NCBI RefSeq assembly: GCF_040892615.1
Contig: NZ_JBFRYC010000016.1
Location: 1 to 64,000, forward strand
Length of the DNA: 64,000 nucleotides
From: Thioclava arctica
GTDB taxonomy: Bacteria > Pseudomonadota > Alphaproteobacteria > Rhodobacterales > Rhodobacteraceae
Direction: 5' to 3'
The notes beneath the pieces were generated by a model. The model was not told the DNA's origin, made no database searches, and worked only from the letters and a program-made list of their open reading frames with translations. Shown piece by piece: positions 34,871-44,130 of the stretch. The translations under genes and the position numbers were made by a program. Position 1 is the first letter of the stretch. Each line of letters opens with the position of its first letter.

Positions 34871-34988
34871 ATCTTCAAGGTGTTGATTTTGCTACGAAAT
34901 GCCCGTTTTGGCTTCGTAGGTGTGGCATTGGGGTGTTCCATCCCCTTCTCTCTGTGCGGCCCGTCCGAAGACAGGACGACGCGAGACA

Positions 34989-36764
34989 ATGCACGGCCAG
35001 CTCCACCTTTTCCGCCGCGGTTCCGCCTATCAATGGCGCCGCCGAATCCGGACGTTTTCCACAAAAATCGTTGATCTGAAGCTCTCTCTGGGGACGACGG
35101 ATCGACGTGTTGCGATTATTCTTGCACGCAGGATCAGTGCGGAAAGTGACGACATTATGGATGACATCATCAGGACAAAAATCACTCCGGAGGAGGCGCG
35201 CGCCTGGTTATCCGATGTGATCCGCCGCGAGCGGGGAAAGATCGAAAAGCTCCAGATGTTGCGGCGCTTTGATTCAGATGATCCGCAGGATGACGCGCGC
35301 CATGACGACGCTGCGCGCAGGGCATGGGCGCATCTGGCGCAGGCCGGGCTGCACAGCCACGCACCTGAAGGCACGCCAGATCTGGTGCTCTCAAACATCG
35401 AATTGTTTCGCCGCGACCTGACGAGCGAAAGCCGGCGCCGCATCGTCGCACGCGATTTTAAGGACCTTACCGGACGGGAGACCGTCTCTGCCTTCGAACT
35501 CGTGACACTGATGAACCTACTGATCTCGGGCAAGCGTGCGGCCTGGGTGGGTCACGAGGCTGCGTTGGAACCGATGGAAACGCTCGCGGATGCGCTGTCT
35601 TCGCAGGCTCCATCCGCGCTTCTCGGGCACACGCCCTCTGCGCCGACGGCAAGTGCAACTTGCGAGGTGCCGCACGTTCTCTCCACTCCCCCGCCCCCGC
35701 GCCTCGACCCGACCATTGCCGCTGTTATCGAACGCTTGGTCGCGATGAAACGCGAAGAAGGCATCGAGGAGAAAACCCTGCGCCAGTATCGCAGTTTCGG
35801 CGAGCTCTTCACCCTTCTGAGCGGCATCACGGACATTCGCGAAATCCGCCAGACTGATGCAACCGCCTTTCGCGCGGCGCTTCAGAAGATACCGAAAAGC
35901 TGGGGAAAGAGCCCCTCAGACCGCGACGCCAGCCGTGCAGAGGTTATGTCTCGTGCGGCAACTTTGCCGCCCGACAAGATCGGGCTCTCAACCGGCACCA
36001 TTAACCGCCATCTCGATCATCTCAGCCAAGTCGCCTCTTGGGCCGCAGATGAGGGTTTTACACTCGACCCACGCCTCGACCCCAGCAAGTTGCGCCGCAA
36101 GGAAACGGTGCGAGAGAGCGACAAGAAAGACGCCTTTACCCCTGCCCAGCTTGATCAGCTCTTCAGCGACCCCGTTTGGACTGGCTCTGAATCCGAGTAT
36201 TATCAGACTCGTCCCGGGAAACGGGTATATCGCAACGGGCTCTACTGGTGCCCGATGATCGCGGCCGTAACCGGGGCGCGACGTGAAGAGATTTCGGGCC
36301 TCACCCCGGACGACATCATAGAGGTCGATGGAATTGCGTGCATCTCCATCGTCGAAACCGAACAGCGTCGGATCAAGACACTCTCCTCGCGTCGCATCGT
36401 ACCGATTCATTCCCGCCTGATCGCGTTAGGCTTCCTTGATCACGTTGCCAAGATCCAACGCGACGGCCATCCCGACCTGTTTCCAGACCTTCGCGAACCT
36501 AAATCCGGCAAGCACGGTCGTAAGCTTGGTCGCCGGATGCGCCAGATCATTGATGACACGCTTGGTCTCGAAAGCGCGGCACTGTCGTTCCAAAGCTTCC
36601 GTCACTATGTTCAAAATGCTCTTGAGCAGGCTGAGGTCAACGACAAGATCATCCGGGATATCGTTGGCCACGAAGGTCGCGATGTTCACGAAAAAGTTTA
36701 TCACAAACCCACCCCGCCTGCCCTTATGCGTCCGGCAATCGAAGCTCTGCAGCTGAGGGTTTGA
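34989..36764 (+). CDS. Tyrosine-type site-specific integrase
   Basis: ATG 34989 gives 591 residues; an ATG at 34920 adds non-conserved codons. The N-terminus (HLFRRGSAYQWRRRI) is the short fold seen in many alphaproteobacterial island integrases. A core-binding domain lies around residues 240-370 and the catalytic domain from about 390. Catalytic residues seen are Arg in TGARREEI, the second box SFQSFRHYVQNAL (Gln where His is common, Arg present), His in VGHEGRD, and Tyr in VYHKPTPP. It probably integrated the island that follows. No tRNA target was seen nearby. Confidence 0.9.
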   Translation: MHGQLHLFRRGSAYQWRRRIRTFSTKIVDLKLSLGTTDRRVAIILARRISAESDDIMDDIIRTKITPEEARAWLSDVIRRERGKIEKLQMLRRFDSDDPQDDARHDDAARRAWAHLAQAGLHSHAPEGTPDLVLSNIELFRRDLTSESRRRIVARDFKDLTGRETVSAFELVTLMNLLISGKRAAWVGHEAALEPMETLADALSSQAPSALLGHTPSAPTASATCEVPHVLSTPPPPRLDPTIAAVIERLVAMKREEGIEEKTLRQYRSFGELFTLLSGITDIREIRQTDATAFRAALQKIPKSWGKSPSDRDASRAEVMSRAATLPPDKIGLSTGTINRHLDHLSQVASWAADEGFTLDPRLDPSKLRRKETVRESDKKDAFTPAQLDQLFSDPVWTGSESEYYQTRPGKRVYRNGLYWCPMIAAVTGARREEISGLTPDDIIEVDGIACISIVETEQRRIKTLSSRRIVPIHSRLIALGFLDHVAKIQRDGHPDLFPDLREPKSGKHGRKLGRRMRQIIDDTLGLESAALSFQSFRHYVQNALEQAEVNDKIIRDIVGHEGRDVHEKVYHKPTPPALMRPAIEALQLRV

Positions 36765-36850
36765 GGTCCGGAGCATGAGAAAATGATATGAAAGCGGATC
36801 GGGTTTCGTCCAGCCTCCTCCGACTGAAGTATGCGTCTGGATTGGACGCA

Positions 36851-36883
36851 GTTCACTCGAGACATTCCTTGTGTCGAGTGAAC
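36851..36883. repeat. Near-perfect 14-bp inverted repeat after the integrase
   Basis: Arms 36851-36864 and 36870-36883 (starting GTTCACTCGA) pair with one mismatch. This is about 90 bp after the integrase stop. It has no U-tract. It could be a transcription-end hairpin or part of an attachment site. Confidence 0.55.
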
Positions 36884-37113
36884 AGGCCGAGAAAATCAGT
36901 ATGGGCGGAAAGCCGTCATTCGCCGCAAGTGCAAACCAATAAGGTTATGGAAAAGCAAACAGACATTGAGATTTATTGGCCCTACAATTGATACGCAGAG
37001 CCTACTGGGACCCGAAAGTCACAGGAAACCACGCAAACAATTCAGACACTTACTTTGACAAATCTAATCAGATAACTCTCGGCGTGCCTGACTTTCGAAT
37101 TAACGAGGACAGA

Positions 37114-37653
37114 ATGAAAATTAAAGCTTTTGCGCTTATTACATGCGCTGCGATCTCTTTGGCGGCATGCGACACCTACACGGCACAGCAATACCAAACG
37201 ACTCCGCAAAACACGATCGCCATCCAACAGCTAGCGTCGGCCGGTGCGCGTGCCTCCGTGGGGGATGTTCGTCTGGCGGAGGGTATTGAAGCCCGACCGA
37301 CGTGCCGCTTGGCAGGTCCGCTCGATCTTGGTGGCGGCGACGATCTCGCAAACACCATCAAACAAGCCATTCAAGGCGAATTGCTTGCTGGCGGAATGTT
37401 CCGGGTTAACGCGACTCCGATCAACATCACGGTGACCGAGCTCAAACCGGATTCGTTTAACGGTAGCTGGACCATCGGCTTGCAAGTCTATTCGAGAAAA
37501 AGCTCTGGTTACACAATCCAATCGACAACCGGCTTCAGCACCAGTTTTTCTGCTGTCTCAGCGTGCAACAACACCGCCACCGCTTTCAATCGCGCGCTCT
37601 CGGATGCGATTCAGAAGCTGGTGAAAGACACGCGGTTTAAATCTTTGCTGTAA
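37114..37653 (+). CDS. Putative lipoprotein, 179 aa
   Basis: ATG 37114 follows GAGGACAG. The first residues form a type-II signal peptide with lipobox LAAC (Cys20), so the protein should be lipid-anchored in the outer or inner membrane facing the periplasm. The mature part has a Tyr/Gln/Thr-rich start (TYTAQQYQTT), then a compact domain with two later Cys (ARPTCRL, AVSACNN). I do not recognise a family. It is a single gene followed by a strong terminator. Confidence 0.75.
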   Translation: MKIKAFALITCAAISLAACDTYTAQQYQTTPQNTIAIQQLASAGARASVGDVRLAEGIEARPTCRLAGPLDLGGGDDLANTIKQAIQGELLAGGMFRVNATPINITVTELKPDSFNGSWTIGLQVYSRKSSGYTIQSTTGFSTSFSAVSACNNTATAFNRALSDAIQKLVKDTRFKSLL

Positions 37654-37714
37654 ACCTCTTCATTCCTTTGCTCCGGACCGGAATAGCTGCTTCGCCTTGG
37701 AGCAAATGTTGAAA

Positions 37715-37741
37715 GGGACCGCTCGTCACTCGAGCGGTCCC
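37715..37741 (+). terminator. Rho-independent terminator of the lipoprotein gene
   Basis: Eleven-bp perfect stem GGGACCGCTCG (37715-37725) with 37731-37741, loop TCACT, followed by AACTTCTTTT. It is 62 bp after the stop codon. Confidence 0.8.
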
Positions 37742-38515
37742 AACTTCTTTTCGCCATTTGTGCTTGTATGGATGCCACCGTTGGTGCAAGTGATTTTTGA
37801 ATGGCGCGAGCGTGTGATCGGGTGTCTGCCGCAGTGTCGGCATAGATCATGTCGCGGTAATCTTCGGTCAGGTCGTCATGCATGTGCTTCGGGGTATGGC
37901 CCAGAAGGTTGCGGTGGGCGTTGTTGCGCAAATCAGCGTTGGGGCTGACGGCCCCCTTTCCCGTGGCCTTTCAGGTGATAGCCTCGATCTCGTCCCTACC
38001 GAGGGCCGAGAAGCGGTTCATGATAGCGATGCGGATCTGGATTTCGGCGGTCTGGCGGTCGGGGTCTCGGGACATGATCCGCTCGCCGAAGAGCTTCAGG
38101 CGATTCATCTGAGCTTCGACCCGACTTCGGACGTGATAGTCCGCCCATCGTTTCCAGAGCGCTCTTCCAAGGCGTCGCGTCGCGCGCAGGATCTCGTTTC
38201 GCGCCAAGGCTGCAGGGCAGTCCTCTTTCCAGGCGCGCCCGTTGCGGCGGATCAGTATGACGGCATCGGCGCCGTGCTCGATGATCGCGGCATGGCATCG
38301 TCGCGTGTCATAGGCGTCGTCCGCGGTGACGTTGGCGATCTCTTCTTCCTCGGGAATTTGCGCCAGCAACTCCGGCAGCAAAGGGCTGTCCCCCTGGCGG
38401 CTCGAGGTGAACTCGACCGCGCGTATGTCGCCGGTCTCCGTGTCTATGGCGATGTGGACCTTGCGCCGTTGCCTCCGGCGGGAAGGGCCATGCTTCCGAG
38501 CCAGCCATTTGTTAC

Positions 38516-38550
38516 CCGGCAGGGGATTGCGAAGCAATCGCCCGAGAGGG
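38516..38550. repeat. 35-bp palindromic repeat, copy A
   Basis: The structure is CCGGCAGGG, a 15-nt core GATTGCGAAGCAATC (perfect 6-bp stem, GAA loop), then GCCCGAGAGGG. The 9-nt and 11-nt flanks are identical in copy B 75 bp away. It is inserted inside an IS5 transposase gene. Confidence 0.8.
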
Positions 38551-38590
38551 CGCCATCGCCGCGGAACTTGATGCCGGTGCTGTCCACTGT

Positions 38591-38625
38591 CCGGCAGGGC
38601 AATGTGCAGCAATGGCCCGAGAGGG
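38591..38625. repeat. 35-bp palindromic repeat, copy B
   Basis: It has the same 9-nt and 11-nt flanks as copy A around a different 15-nt core, CAATGTGCAGCAATG, which still pairs partly. It interrupts the sequence coding NLLI..DSTGIKF of the transposase. Confidence 0.8.
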
Positions 38626-38867
38626 GATCAGCAGGTTCAACGGCTTCCCCGAAAGGCGATAGGGGATCTGCACCACGTGCCGCGCTTGCCGTCGGCACAG
38701 CGTCGAATAGTCCGGAACCGGCCAATCGAGCCCAGCCATCCGGATCAGGCTCTCGACCAGCCCGACCGTTTGCCGAAGAAGAAGGCCGAAGAGCACTTTC
38801 AGCGTGAGGCAGACCTGGACCGCTGCATCAGAGAATGTCTCGGGCCGCCCACGCTTGCCGGTTTTTC

Positions 38868-39075
38868 CGGCATGCCAGAGGGTGTCGGCAAGAAACCAGT
38901 AGGCTTCGCCCCAGGCGTTGAGGATCTCGGGGGTCGCGGCCTCGCCTAACACTTCGGCAACAGCCCCCAGCAAGGCATTCCCAACATGCGGGTAATGCTC
39001 GGGCAGGATTTGGAGGCCGACGTGCTTCTGTGCAATCCGCTCCAGCGCATCAATAAGAGCCCGTGGCGCCGACAC
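38868..39075 (-). pseudogene. hmp: Flavohemoglobin (globin domain) fragment
   Basis: From 39075 the frame reads ALIDALERIAQKHVGLQI, then PEHYPHVGNALLGAVAEVLG and AWGEAYWFLADTL, which is the proximal-helix part of the Hmp globin domain. The N-terminal heme-pocket part is missing. The reductase domains are replaced at about 38870 by the IS5 transposase sequence. The intact gene would encode nitric oxide dioxygenase; this piece is dead. Confidence 0.75.
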
Positions 39076-39117
39076 TAGTCAGACGCACAGCGCCGCTGAT
39101 CGCGCGCATGGATCACA

Positions 39118-39145
39118 AAAGCCCGCCAGACTTCTGGCGGGCTTT
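39118..39145. terminator. 13-bp stem, bidirectional terminator-like
   Basis: AAAGCCCGCCAGA (39118-39130) pairs perfectly with 39133-39145 around a CT loop. A-rich on one side and T-rich on the other, it could end transcripts from both sides. Confidence 0.7.
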
Positions 39146-39190
39146 CAGTAATACAGAAAGCGTTAGAAGAAAGGCGAGCGCGTTTGGCAA

Positions 39191-39565
39191 TCAACGGTCG
39201 GGCAGAGCCCGCTTTCGAGCCAAGTGCTGTTCGAACGAAGCGTTGAGGCCGGATGGGCGCGTTGCGGCTTCGGCAATTGCCTCCGCCTCGCGGTCGTCGT
39301 TCTTGTGAACCTTCACTTAGGGTCGGACATAGAGCGGCGAAATCAGCCGGGGTTCGTGGCCATGCTGCAGGCAAAAACGCCTGACATGATGCGCGCCGTC
39401 GCAGGCTTCCACCGCTACAACGCAGGGCGGCAGCCCATCCAGAAAGTCCAGAAGCCGGTGCCGCTGGACGCGCTTGCGAAACACCACCGCGCCCGCTTCA
39501 TCCAATCCCGCAAGACTACAAACGGTCTTGCCCAGATCAATTCCCAAAACCTTGATGTCCATCAT
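39191..39565 (-). pseudogene. IS110-family transposase N-terminal remnant
   Basis: The frame begins MMDIKVLGIDLGKTVCSLAGLD (DEDD-type first Asp), then VVAVEACDGAHHVRRF and LISPLYVRP. A TAA at 39317-39319 takes the place of the expected Tyr codon, and the protein continues in frame as VKVHKNDDREAEAIAEAATRP before diverging and ending. It is therefore mutated and truncated. Confidence 0.8.
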
Positions 39566-39787
39566 ATGCTCCTCTCTCCACCTATCCCCGCAATAATAGC
39601 CGCGGTTTGGTGGGAAGGCAGTTCATCCCATTAGCTCAGTCACTTTCTGCAAATGTGGAATGTGCGCAGGGCGCGCATCTCGTTTGCGACGGAAATAAGA
39701 ATTGGATTCGTATCTATTTTTGCAGATAGCGCGAACGCCCCATAGAGTCCTAACGTAATAGGGCCTAAATTTGAGTGAGACTGACAA

Positions 39788-41141
39788 ATGACCAAGATCA
39801 ACATCCGCTTGTTCTGGGGGTTCTGGGGTGTGGCGGCTGCATTGTGGCTGGTGCTGAACCCCGAAATCTTCTTCGCGACCTCCGTCTTTGCCCTGCGCAA
39901 CCCGATGATGCAGTTTAGCGGGGTGCTCGCCATCGCTGCGATGAGCGTGGCGATGATCCTCTCGTTGCGCCCGCGCTGGCTGGAGGCAAAGGTGGATGGG
40001 CTCGACAAGATGTATCGGCTCCACAAGTGGCTCGGCATCGGAGTGCTCGTGCTGGCGGTGTTCCACTGGCTTTGGTCTGAAGCGCCGAAATGGGCCGTCG
40101 GGCTGGGGCTGCTGGCGCGCGGGGAGCGGGGAGCGGGGGGAGCGACCCGAGATCACCGACCCGATCCAGAAATTTCTTACCGGCTTTCGTGGCACGGCTG
40201 AGGGGTTGGGCGAATGGGCGTTTTACGGCATCGTCATCTTGTTGCTGGTCGCGCTGATCAAGTTGGTTCCCTACAAGGTCTTCCGTTACAGCCACCGCTT
40301 TGTGCCAGTCGTCTACTTGGTCCTGGTATTCCATTCCGTCATCCTGATCGACCATGCAATGTGGGCGACCCCGCTCGGCGTCGCGCTGGCGCTCCTCATG
40401 CTGGCCGGTAGCTACGCCGCGTTGGTTTCGATCTTCGGACGGATCGGTGCCGGACGCCGTGTTTCCGGCGAGATCGCCGAGATGCGCAACTATCCCGGCG
40501 TGCGCTCACTCGAGACAGTGATCCGGCTCGGCAAGGGCTGGCAAGGACATCAGGCCGGTCAATTTGCCTTTGTGACTTCCAATGTGGTCGAAGGCGCGCA
40601 TCCCTATACCATCGCCTCGGCCTGGTCTCCGGAAGAGCCGCTAGTCACCTTCGTCTCGAAGGAACTCGGCGACCACACCACCGGTCTTATTGACCGCCTC
40701 AAGCTCGGCCAGAAGGTGACGGTGGAAGGCCCCTATGGCCGCTTCACTTTTGATGATGGCCTGCCGCGCCAGATCTGGGTCGGCGCCGGTATCGGCATCA
40801 CCCCCTTCCTCGCGCGATTGAAGGAAATGGCAACGGTTAGCCCCGACGAAGCACGGCCAGAAATTGATCTATTCCACACGACACGGGAAGTGGACGAGGC
40901 GGCGCTGGAACGAATTGCCGAAGATGCCCGCGCGGCCAAGGTTCGGCTGCATCTGCTGATTGACGCCCGCGATGGCCAGTTGACGGGGCAGCGCATCCGC
41001 GACGAGATCGGGGATTGGCGCGAGGCGAGCCTTTGGTTTTGCGGTCCCAGCAAGTTCGGTGCCGCGCTGCGGACAGATTTCGCCGCGCAGGGGTTTCCGA
41101 CTGACGAGCGGTTTCACCAAGAACTGTTCGAGATGCGCTGA
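39788..41141 (+). pseudogene. Ferric reductase-like membrane flavoprotein, frameshifted
   Basis: Two adjoining frames encode one protein. Residues from ATG 39788 give membrane helices with heme-type His (MYRLHKWLGIGVLVLAVFHWLW) up to LLARGER at about 40129. The next frame resumes GERPEITDPIQKFL and carries further helices (YSHRFVPVVYLVLVFHS), then an FAD domain (HPYTIASAWSPEE) and an NAD domain (WVGAGIGITPFL, WFCGPSKFG). A 7-bp duplication in a GGGGAGC tract at 40121-40144 explains the shift. Intact relatives pass electrons from NAD(P)H through FAD and heme, for example to iron. It may be broken, phase-variable or a sequencing error. Confidence 0.8.
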
Positions 41142-41553
41142 ACACGGAGTCCTATTTCAAGGGGACGTGGCCCTGTCGCAGCGGCATGTTAATCGACCCT
41201 TGGAAACCGCGACCTCAGCATTCCACACCGTCTGGAGAAAGGACGTCATGATCAACCCAAAGACCACGGCTAAGTCCCGCTTTGCAGCCTCATAGGACCA
41301 AATTTATGCAGCGCCGCGCATGAATCGCTAGAGCGGGCTGACTACGGTCAACTGTCGCGGCACTGAGAATGGGCAGGCAGAGGTCCAAAGCGAAAGTTTG
41401 AACGCCGCACTACCGCAGGACGGATCCGAGCCCAAGTTTACCGTGTTTGGCTAGTGCTCATATGCCGATTTTGCAGATAGCTAAGACAGTGTGTCGAATA
41501 TATAAGCAGCCGATATGGAAATGTGCATTTGCCCATTCTTGACGGAGATCACG
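41142..41553. other. Gap with a 15-codon mini-ORF, no gene recognised
   Basis: GAAAGGACGTCATG at 41237-41250 is a good start context, but the ORF stops after MINPKTTAKSRFAAS. This looks like the beginning of a lost gene. The rest up to the metal-transporter gene has no recognisable coding sequence. Confidence 0.35.
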
Positions 41554-42261
41554 ATGAGCTTACCCTACAAATCTGCGCATGAAGAATTGCACTACATCAA
41601 TCGCGCAGGTTGGCTGCGTGCGGCTGTTTTAGGTGCCAATGACGGCATCGTTTCAGTTTCATCGCTGATCGTCGGCGTTGCAGCTGCAGACCCCAGCCCA
41701 ACGGCTATTTTGGTGGCTGGTGCTGCCGGGCTTGCTGCAGGTGCTATGTCGATGGCCGCTGGCGAGTATGTTTCGGTCAGTTCGCAGTCCGATGTCGAAC
41801 GCGCTGACATCGCTCGCGAAAAACAAGCCCTCATCGACACACCAGAAGCGGAAGAAGCGGAACTGGCATCGATCTATCAGTCACGTGGACTGTCCCTCGA
41901 AACCGCGGCCTTGGTTGCACGGGAGTTAACTGTCAAAGATGCACTCGGCGCTCATGTGCGTGACGAGCTTGGACTGTCCGAAGTGCATAGCGCAAATCCA
42001 TTGCAGGCGGCGCTTGCCTCTGGACTTACGTTTACGGTCGCAGCAGCACTGCCGCTCGCCGCCGCCATTTTTGCGCCAAGCGATAGGATTATCCCTACCG
42101 TCGTTATTACGACCTTGATATGCCTAGCAGGCCTAGGTGCCTTAGGTGCCCAAGTCGGCGGAGCACCAAAACTGCGCGCAACAGCCCGCGTATTATTTTG
42201 GGGCGCGGCGGCTATGGCCATCACTTCCGTTGTCGGAAAAATCTTTGGCGTGAGCGTTTAG
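41554..42261 (+). CDS. VIT1/CCC1-family iron/manganese transporter
   Basis: ATG 41554 with GGAG upstream; 235 residues. Five membrane segments are visible. The first contains the family motif LGANDGIVSVSSLIVGVAAA, the second AAGAMSMAAGEYVSVSSQ, followed by a cytoplasmic metal-binding Glu-rich helix segment (DVERADIAREKQALIDT, EAEEAELASIY). Family members export or sequester Fe2+/Mn2+. Its place after the ferric reductase-like gene suggests a metal-homeostasis pair. Confidence 0.88.
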   Translation: MSLPYKSAHEELHYINRAGWLRAAVLGANDGIVSVSSLIVGVAAADPSPTAILVAGAAGLAAGAMSMAAGEYVSVSSQSDVERADIAREKQALIDTPEAEEAELASIYQSRGLSLETAALVARELTVKDALGAHVRDELGLSEVHSANPLQAALASGLTFTVAAALPLAAAIFAPSDRIIPTVVITTLICLAGLGALGAQVGGAPKLRATARVLFWGAAAMAITSVVGKIFGVSV

Positions 42262-42642
42262 GCATAGGTGGATTTGCCGGGAGCGCGGCCGTTGCCTCGT
42301 TTCCGGCGAGATCTCACTTTGTCCCACGTTGCCAACCTTGGCACGTCAATAATGCTGCGCCACGCGTGAATGGCCGGTCCAGGGAAGTTGCGGCGCGGCA
42401 CGACCTGCTCCGGAGAACGGCGGCTCTGGGCCGTTTACCCCATCAAGGTAGCCCGCTGACCACGACTTTGCAAAGGGCGCTTTCTGCGCATTGCTGCCCT
42501 TGGTGCAGGGCGCGGCAAGAACTACCGCGCAGGCAGAGGTGCGAATGTCGGCTTTTCACTGTGATAACCAATGATCGCGCACCTGCGGAGAATGTCTGTA
42601 AACCGCCCTTCCTGCACTTGATATGATGATACATTTGCCCCC
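42262..42642. other. 380-bp gap, no gene recognised
   Basis: Short ORFs are present but none has a ribosome site or family features. CCCTTGGTGCAGGGCGCGG near 42498 and GCAGAGGTGCGAATGTCGG near 42533 resemble junction sequence often left by IS events in Rhodobacterales. Confidence 0.35.
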
Positions 42643-42757
42643 GTCATGGGGTCGGCTAGGTTACGAGACCCCGGCCGACTACGCGCGGACCCTGACCGCC
42701 GCAATCGAGCGTTTACCTTCAATGCCCTCGGCCACGCGTTTGATCTCGCCCTAGCCT
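42643..42757 (+). pseudogene. IS3 OrfB C-terminal scar
   Basis: The frame reads RLGYETPADYARTLTAAIER before a TAG at about 42755. Bases 42657-42683 are identical to 3382-3408 in the chimeric ORF, so both come from the same IS3 type. Nothing of the catalytic core is left. Confidence 0.7.
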
Positions 42758-42831
42758 AAGATCTCGGGGGGAAGGAGGAGGCTCGTCCCGACGACGAGTT
42801 CTGCAACAATGCCTCATTGGTGCCTCAAGGC

Positions 42832-44103
42832 TCAAGCCATCAAATGCGAAGCCTTGGCGATCGCGTTCATCTGCCCAATCACCTTTGAAAAATGCTCTTC
42901 CCAGCTTGTAACCGCAGGGACAGTTCGGCGTGTTCGCACCCCACTGGAACACAGAATGTGTGTCACCCAGCCATTGATGTCTGAAATTGGGATGTAGGTA
43001 GGATAATCCCCTACAAATTCCCGATAGACTGGCAGATCATTGGCGATCACAGGGATGCCCCATTGCACAGCTTCAATGACCGGCAGGCCATAGCCTTCAG
43101 CCATGCTTGGTATAAGCAAAGCATTAGCTTTGCTCATCATTGTGGCCACAGAACTATCATCCGGCTTCTCCACGACATGGATGACAAACCCGTTCAGCGC
43201 GGATGCGGCAAGCCTTTGACGAAATTTGTCGATCTTCCAACCCCATCTCCCGGCGATCACCAATTGGGGAATTTCTTCTCGGGGAAGGCGACGCGCCATT
43301 TCCTCCCAGACATCGAGTAGGAATTCATGCTGCTTCCTCCCTTCAATCGTCCCAAGAACCAAGAAGAACGGCTTACCTAGCGCAATTGCGGGAGGGAGGC
43401 GGCCGCCCTCAACGGCCTCGGTCAAATTGACCCCAAGGTGCGCGACGATAACCTCACCTTTTGGAGGCCACCCATTAATTCGGTGGGCGTGGCGCGCGAA
43501 ATCATCCGCTGTGACCTGTGAATTGCATAGGACCAAGTCACATTCCCGGGCAAGAAAGGCTACAAATTTTTCCATGTGGTTCTTGGCGCCGGGTAAGCAA
43601 TACTCAGGGAAATCAAGCGGAATTGTATCATGGATCAGCTGCGCGCTACGGATACCCGCCCGCTCGATCGCCGCATGCAGACCAGCTCTCACGCCGCGTT
43701 GGCTGACAGATAGAAACCAACTGTCGGGTCCTGCGACTTTCGACAGCACCTTTCCGACCTTCGCCCAATCCTTACTAGGCCTAGCCACGGCCTGCTTCAT
43801 TAGCGCGCGTCGTAAGGCAAATCGATTCCGACCGATTTTTAGTGCAACACGGCTAAGGATGGGCATAGAGCTCGCCCGCCCCAACCGTTCCCACTGCACA
43901 AGAATTTCGCCAGCCGCGGGACCAAGGATCACCGTCCGGCCCTGCCTTTCAAAGACGTAATGCGCTTTGACTTTGCCATTCGCGACACGGGAGAGCCAAG
44001 CTCGCTCGACGCGCCCTATTCCGGAATGACGCTGCGAGGCCAAACTGTACACGATGTCAGAAATATCATAAAATATGTGCACGTAATCCACCTTCATCGA
44101 CAC
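42832..44103 (-). CDS. Glycosyltransferase, GT4/GT-B type
   Basis: 423 residues from GTG 44103 (ATG 44097 is possible). The N-terminal half has YDISDIVYSL and HSGIGRVERAW. The C-terminal nucleotide-sugar domain has FFLVLGTIEGRKQHEFLLDV and the donor motif LLIPSMAEGYGLPVIEAVQWGIPVIAND, with the EGYGLPVIEA E-x7-E pattern of GT4 retaining enzymes. It transfers a sugar to a lipid- or polysaccharide-linked acceptor in the cytoplasm. It is the last gene of the minus-strand glycan block. Confidence 0.88.
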   Translation of the reverse strand: MSMKVDYVHIFYDISDIVYSLASQRHSGIGRVERAWLSRVANGKVKAHYVFERQGRTVILGPAAGEILVQWERLGRASSMPILSRVALKIGRNRFALRRALMKQAVARPSKDWAKVGKVLSKVAGPDSWFLSVSQRGVRAGLHAAIERAGIRSAQLIHDTIPLDFPEYCLPGAKNHMEKFVAFLARECDLVLCNSQVTADDFARHAHRINGWPPKGEVIVAHLGVNLTEAVEGGRLPPAIALGKPFFLVLGTIEGRKQHEFLLDVWEEMARRLPREEIPQLVIAGRWGWKIDKFRQRLAASALNGFVIHVVEKPDDSSVATMMSKANALLIPSMAEGYGLPVIEAVQWGIPVIANDLPVYREFVGDYPTYIPISDINGWVTHILCSSGVRTRRTVPAVTSWEEHFSKVIGQMNAIAKASHLMA

Positions 44104-44130
44104 TATACTCGCTTAACAAATATCATATGG

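Larger units (their letters stand above)
34422..34988. other. 567-bp intergenic region with repeats, no gene
   Basis: It contains the promoter region of the leftward Liv operon (AT-rich 34430-34520) and the upstream region of the rightward integrase. Two conspicuous repeat structures are listed separately. ORFs here in several frames have no start signals or family features. Confidence 0.5.
37971..38870 (-). pseudogene. IS5-family transposase broken by two 35-bp repeat insertions
   Basis: The N-terminal part is readable at about 38636-38870 (TGKRGRPETFSDAAVQ, then VESLIRMAGLDWPVPDYSTL). The middle at 38550-38590 has DSTGIKFRGDG in another frame, and the C-terminal part at 37971-38510 has WLARKHGPSRRR, VTADDAYDTRRCHA and HVRSRVEAQMNRLK. 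Two inserted 35-bp palindromic repeats (38516-38550 and 38591-38625) shift the frame twice. The catalytic region is thus split and the element cannot move itself. The N-terminus is joined to a flavohemoglobin fragment. Confidence 0.85.

Noticed and set aside
34422..34988. tRNA attachment target for the integrase
   Set aside because: I looked for cloverleaf elements and T-loop consensus near the integrase and found none.
38516..38625. CRISPR array
   Set aside because: There are only two copies with variable cores inside a transposase gene, no regular spacers and no cas genes.
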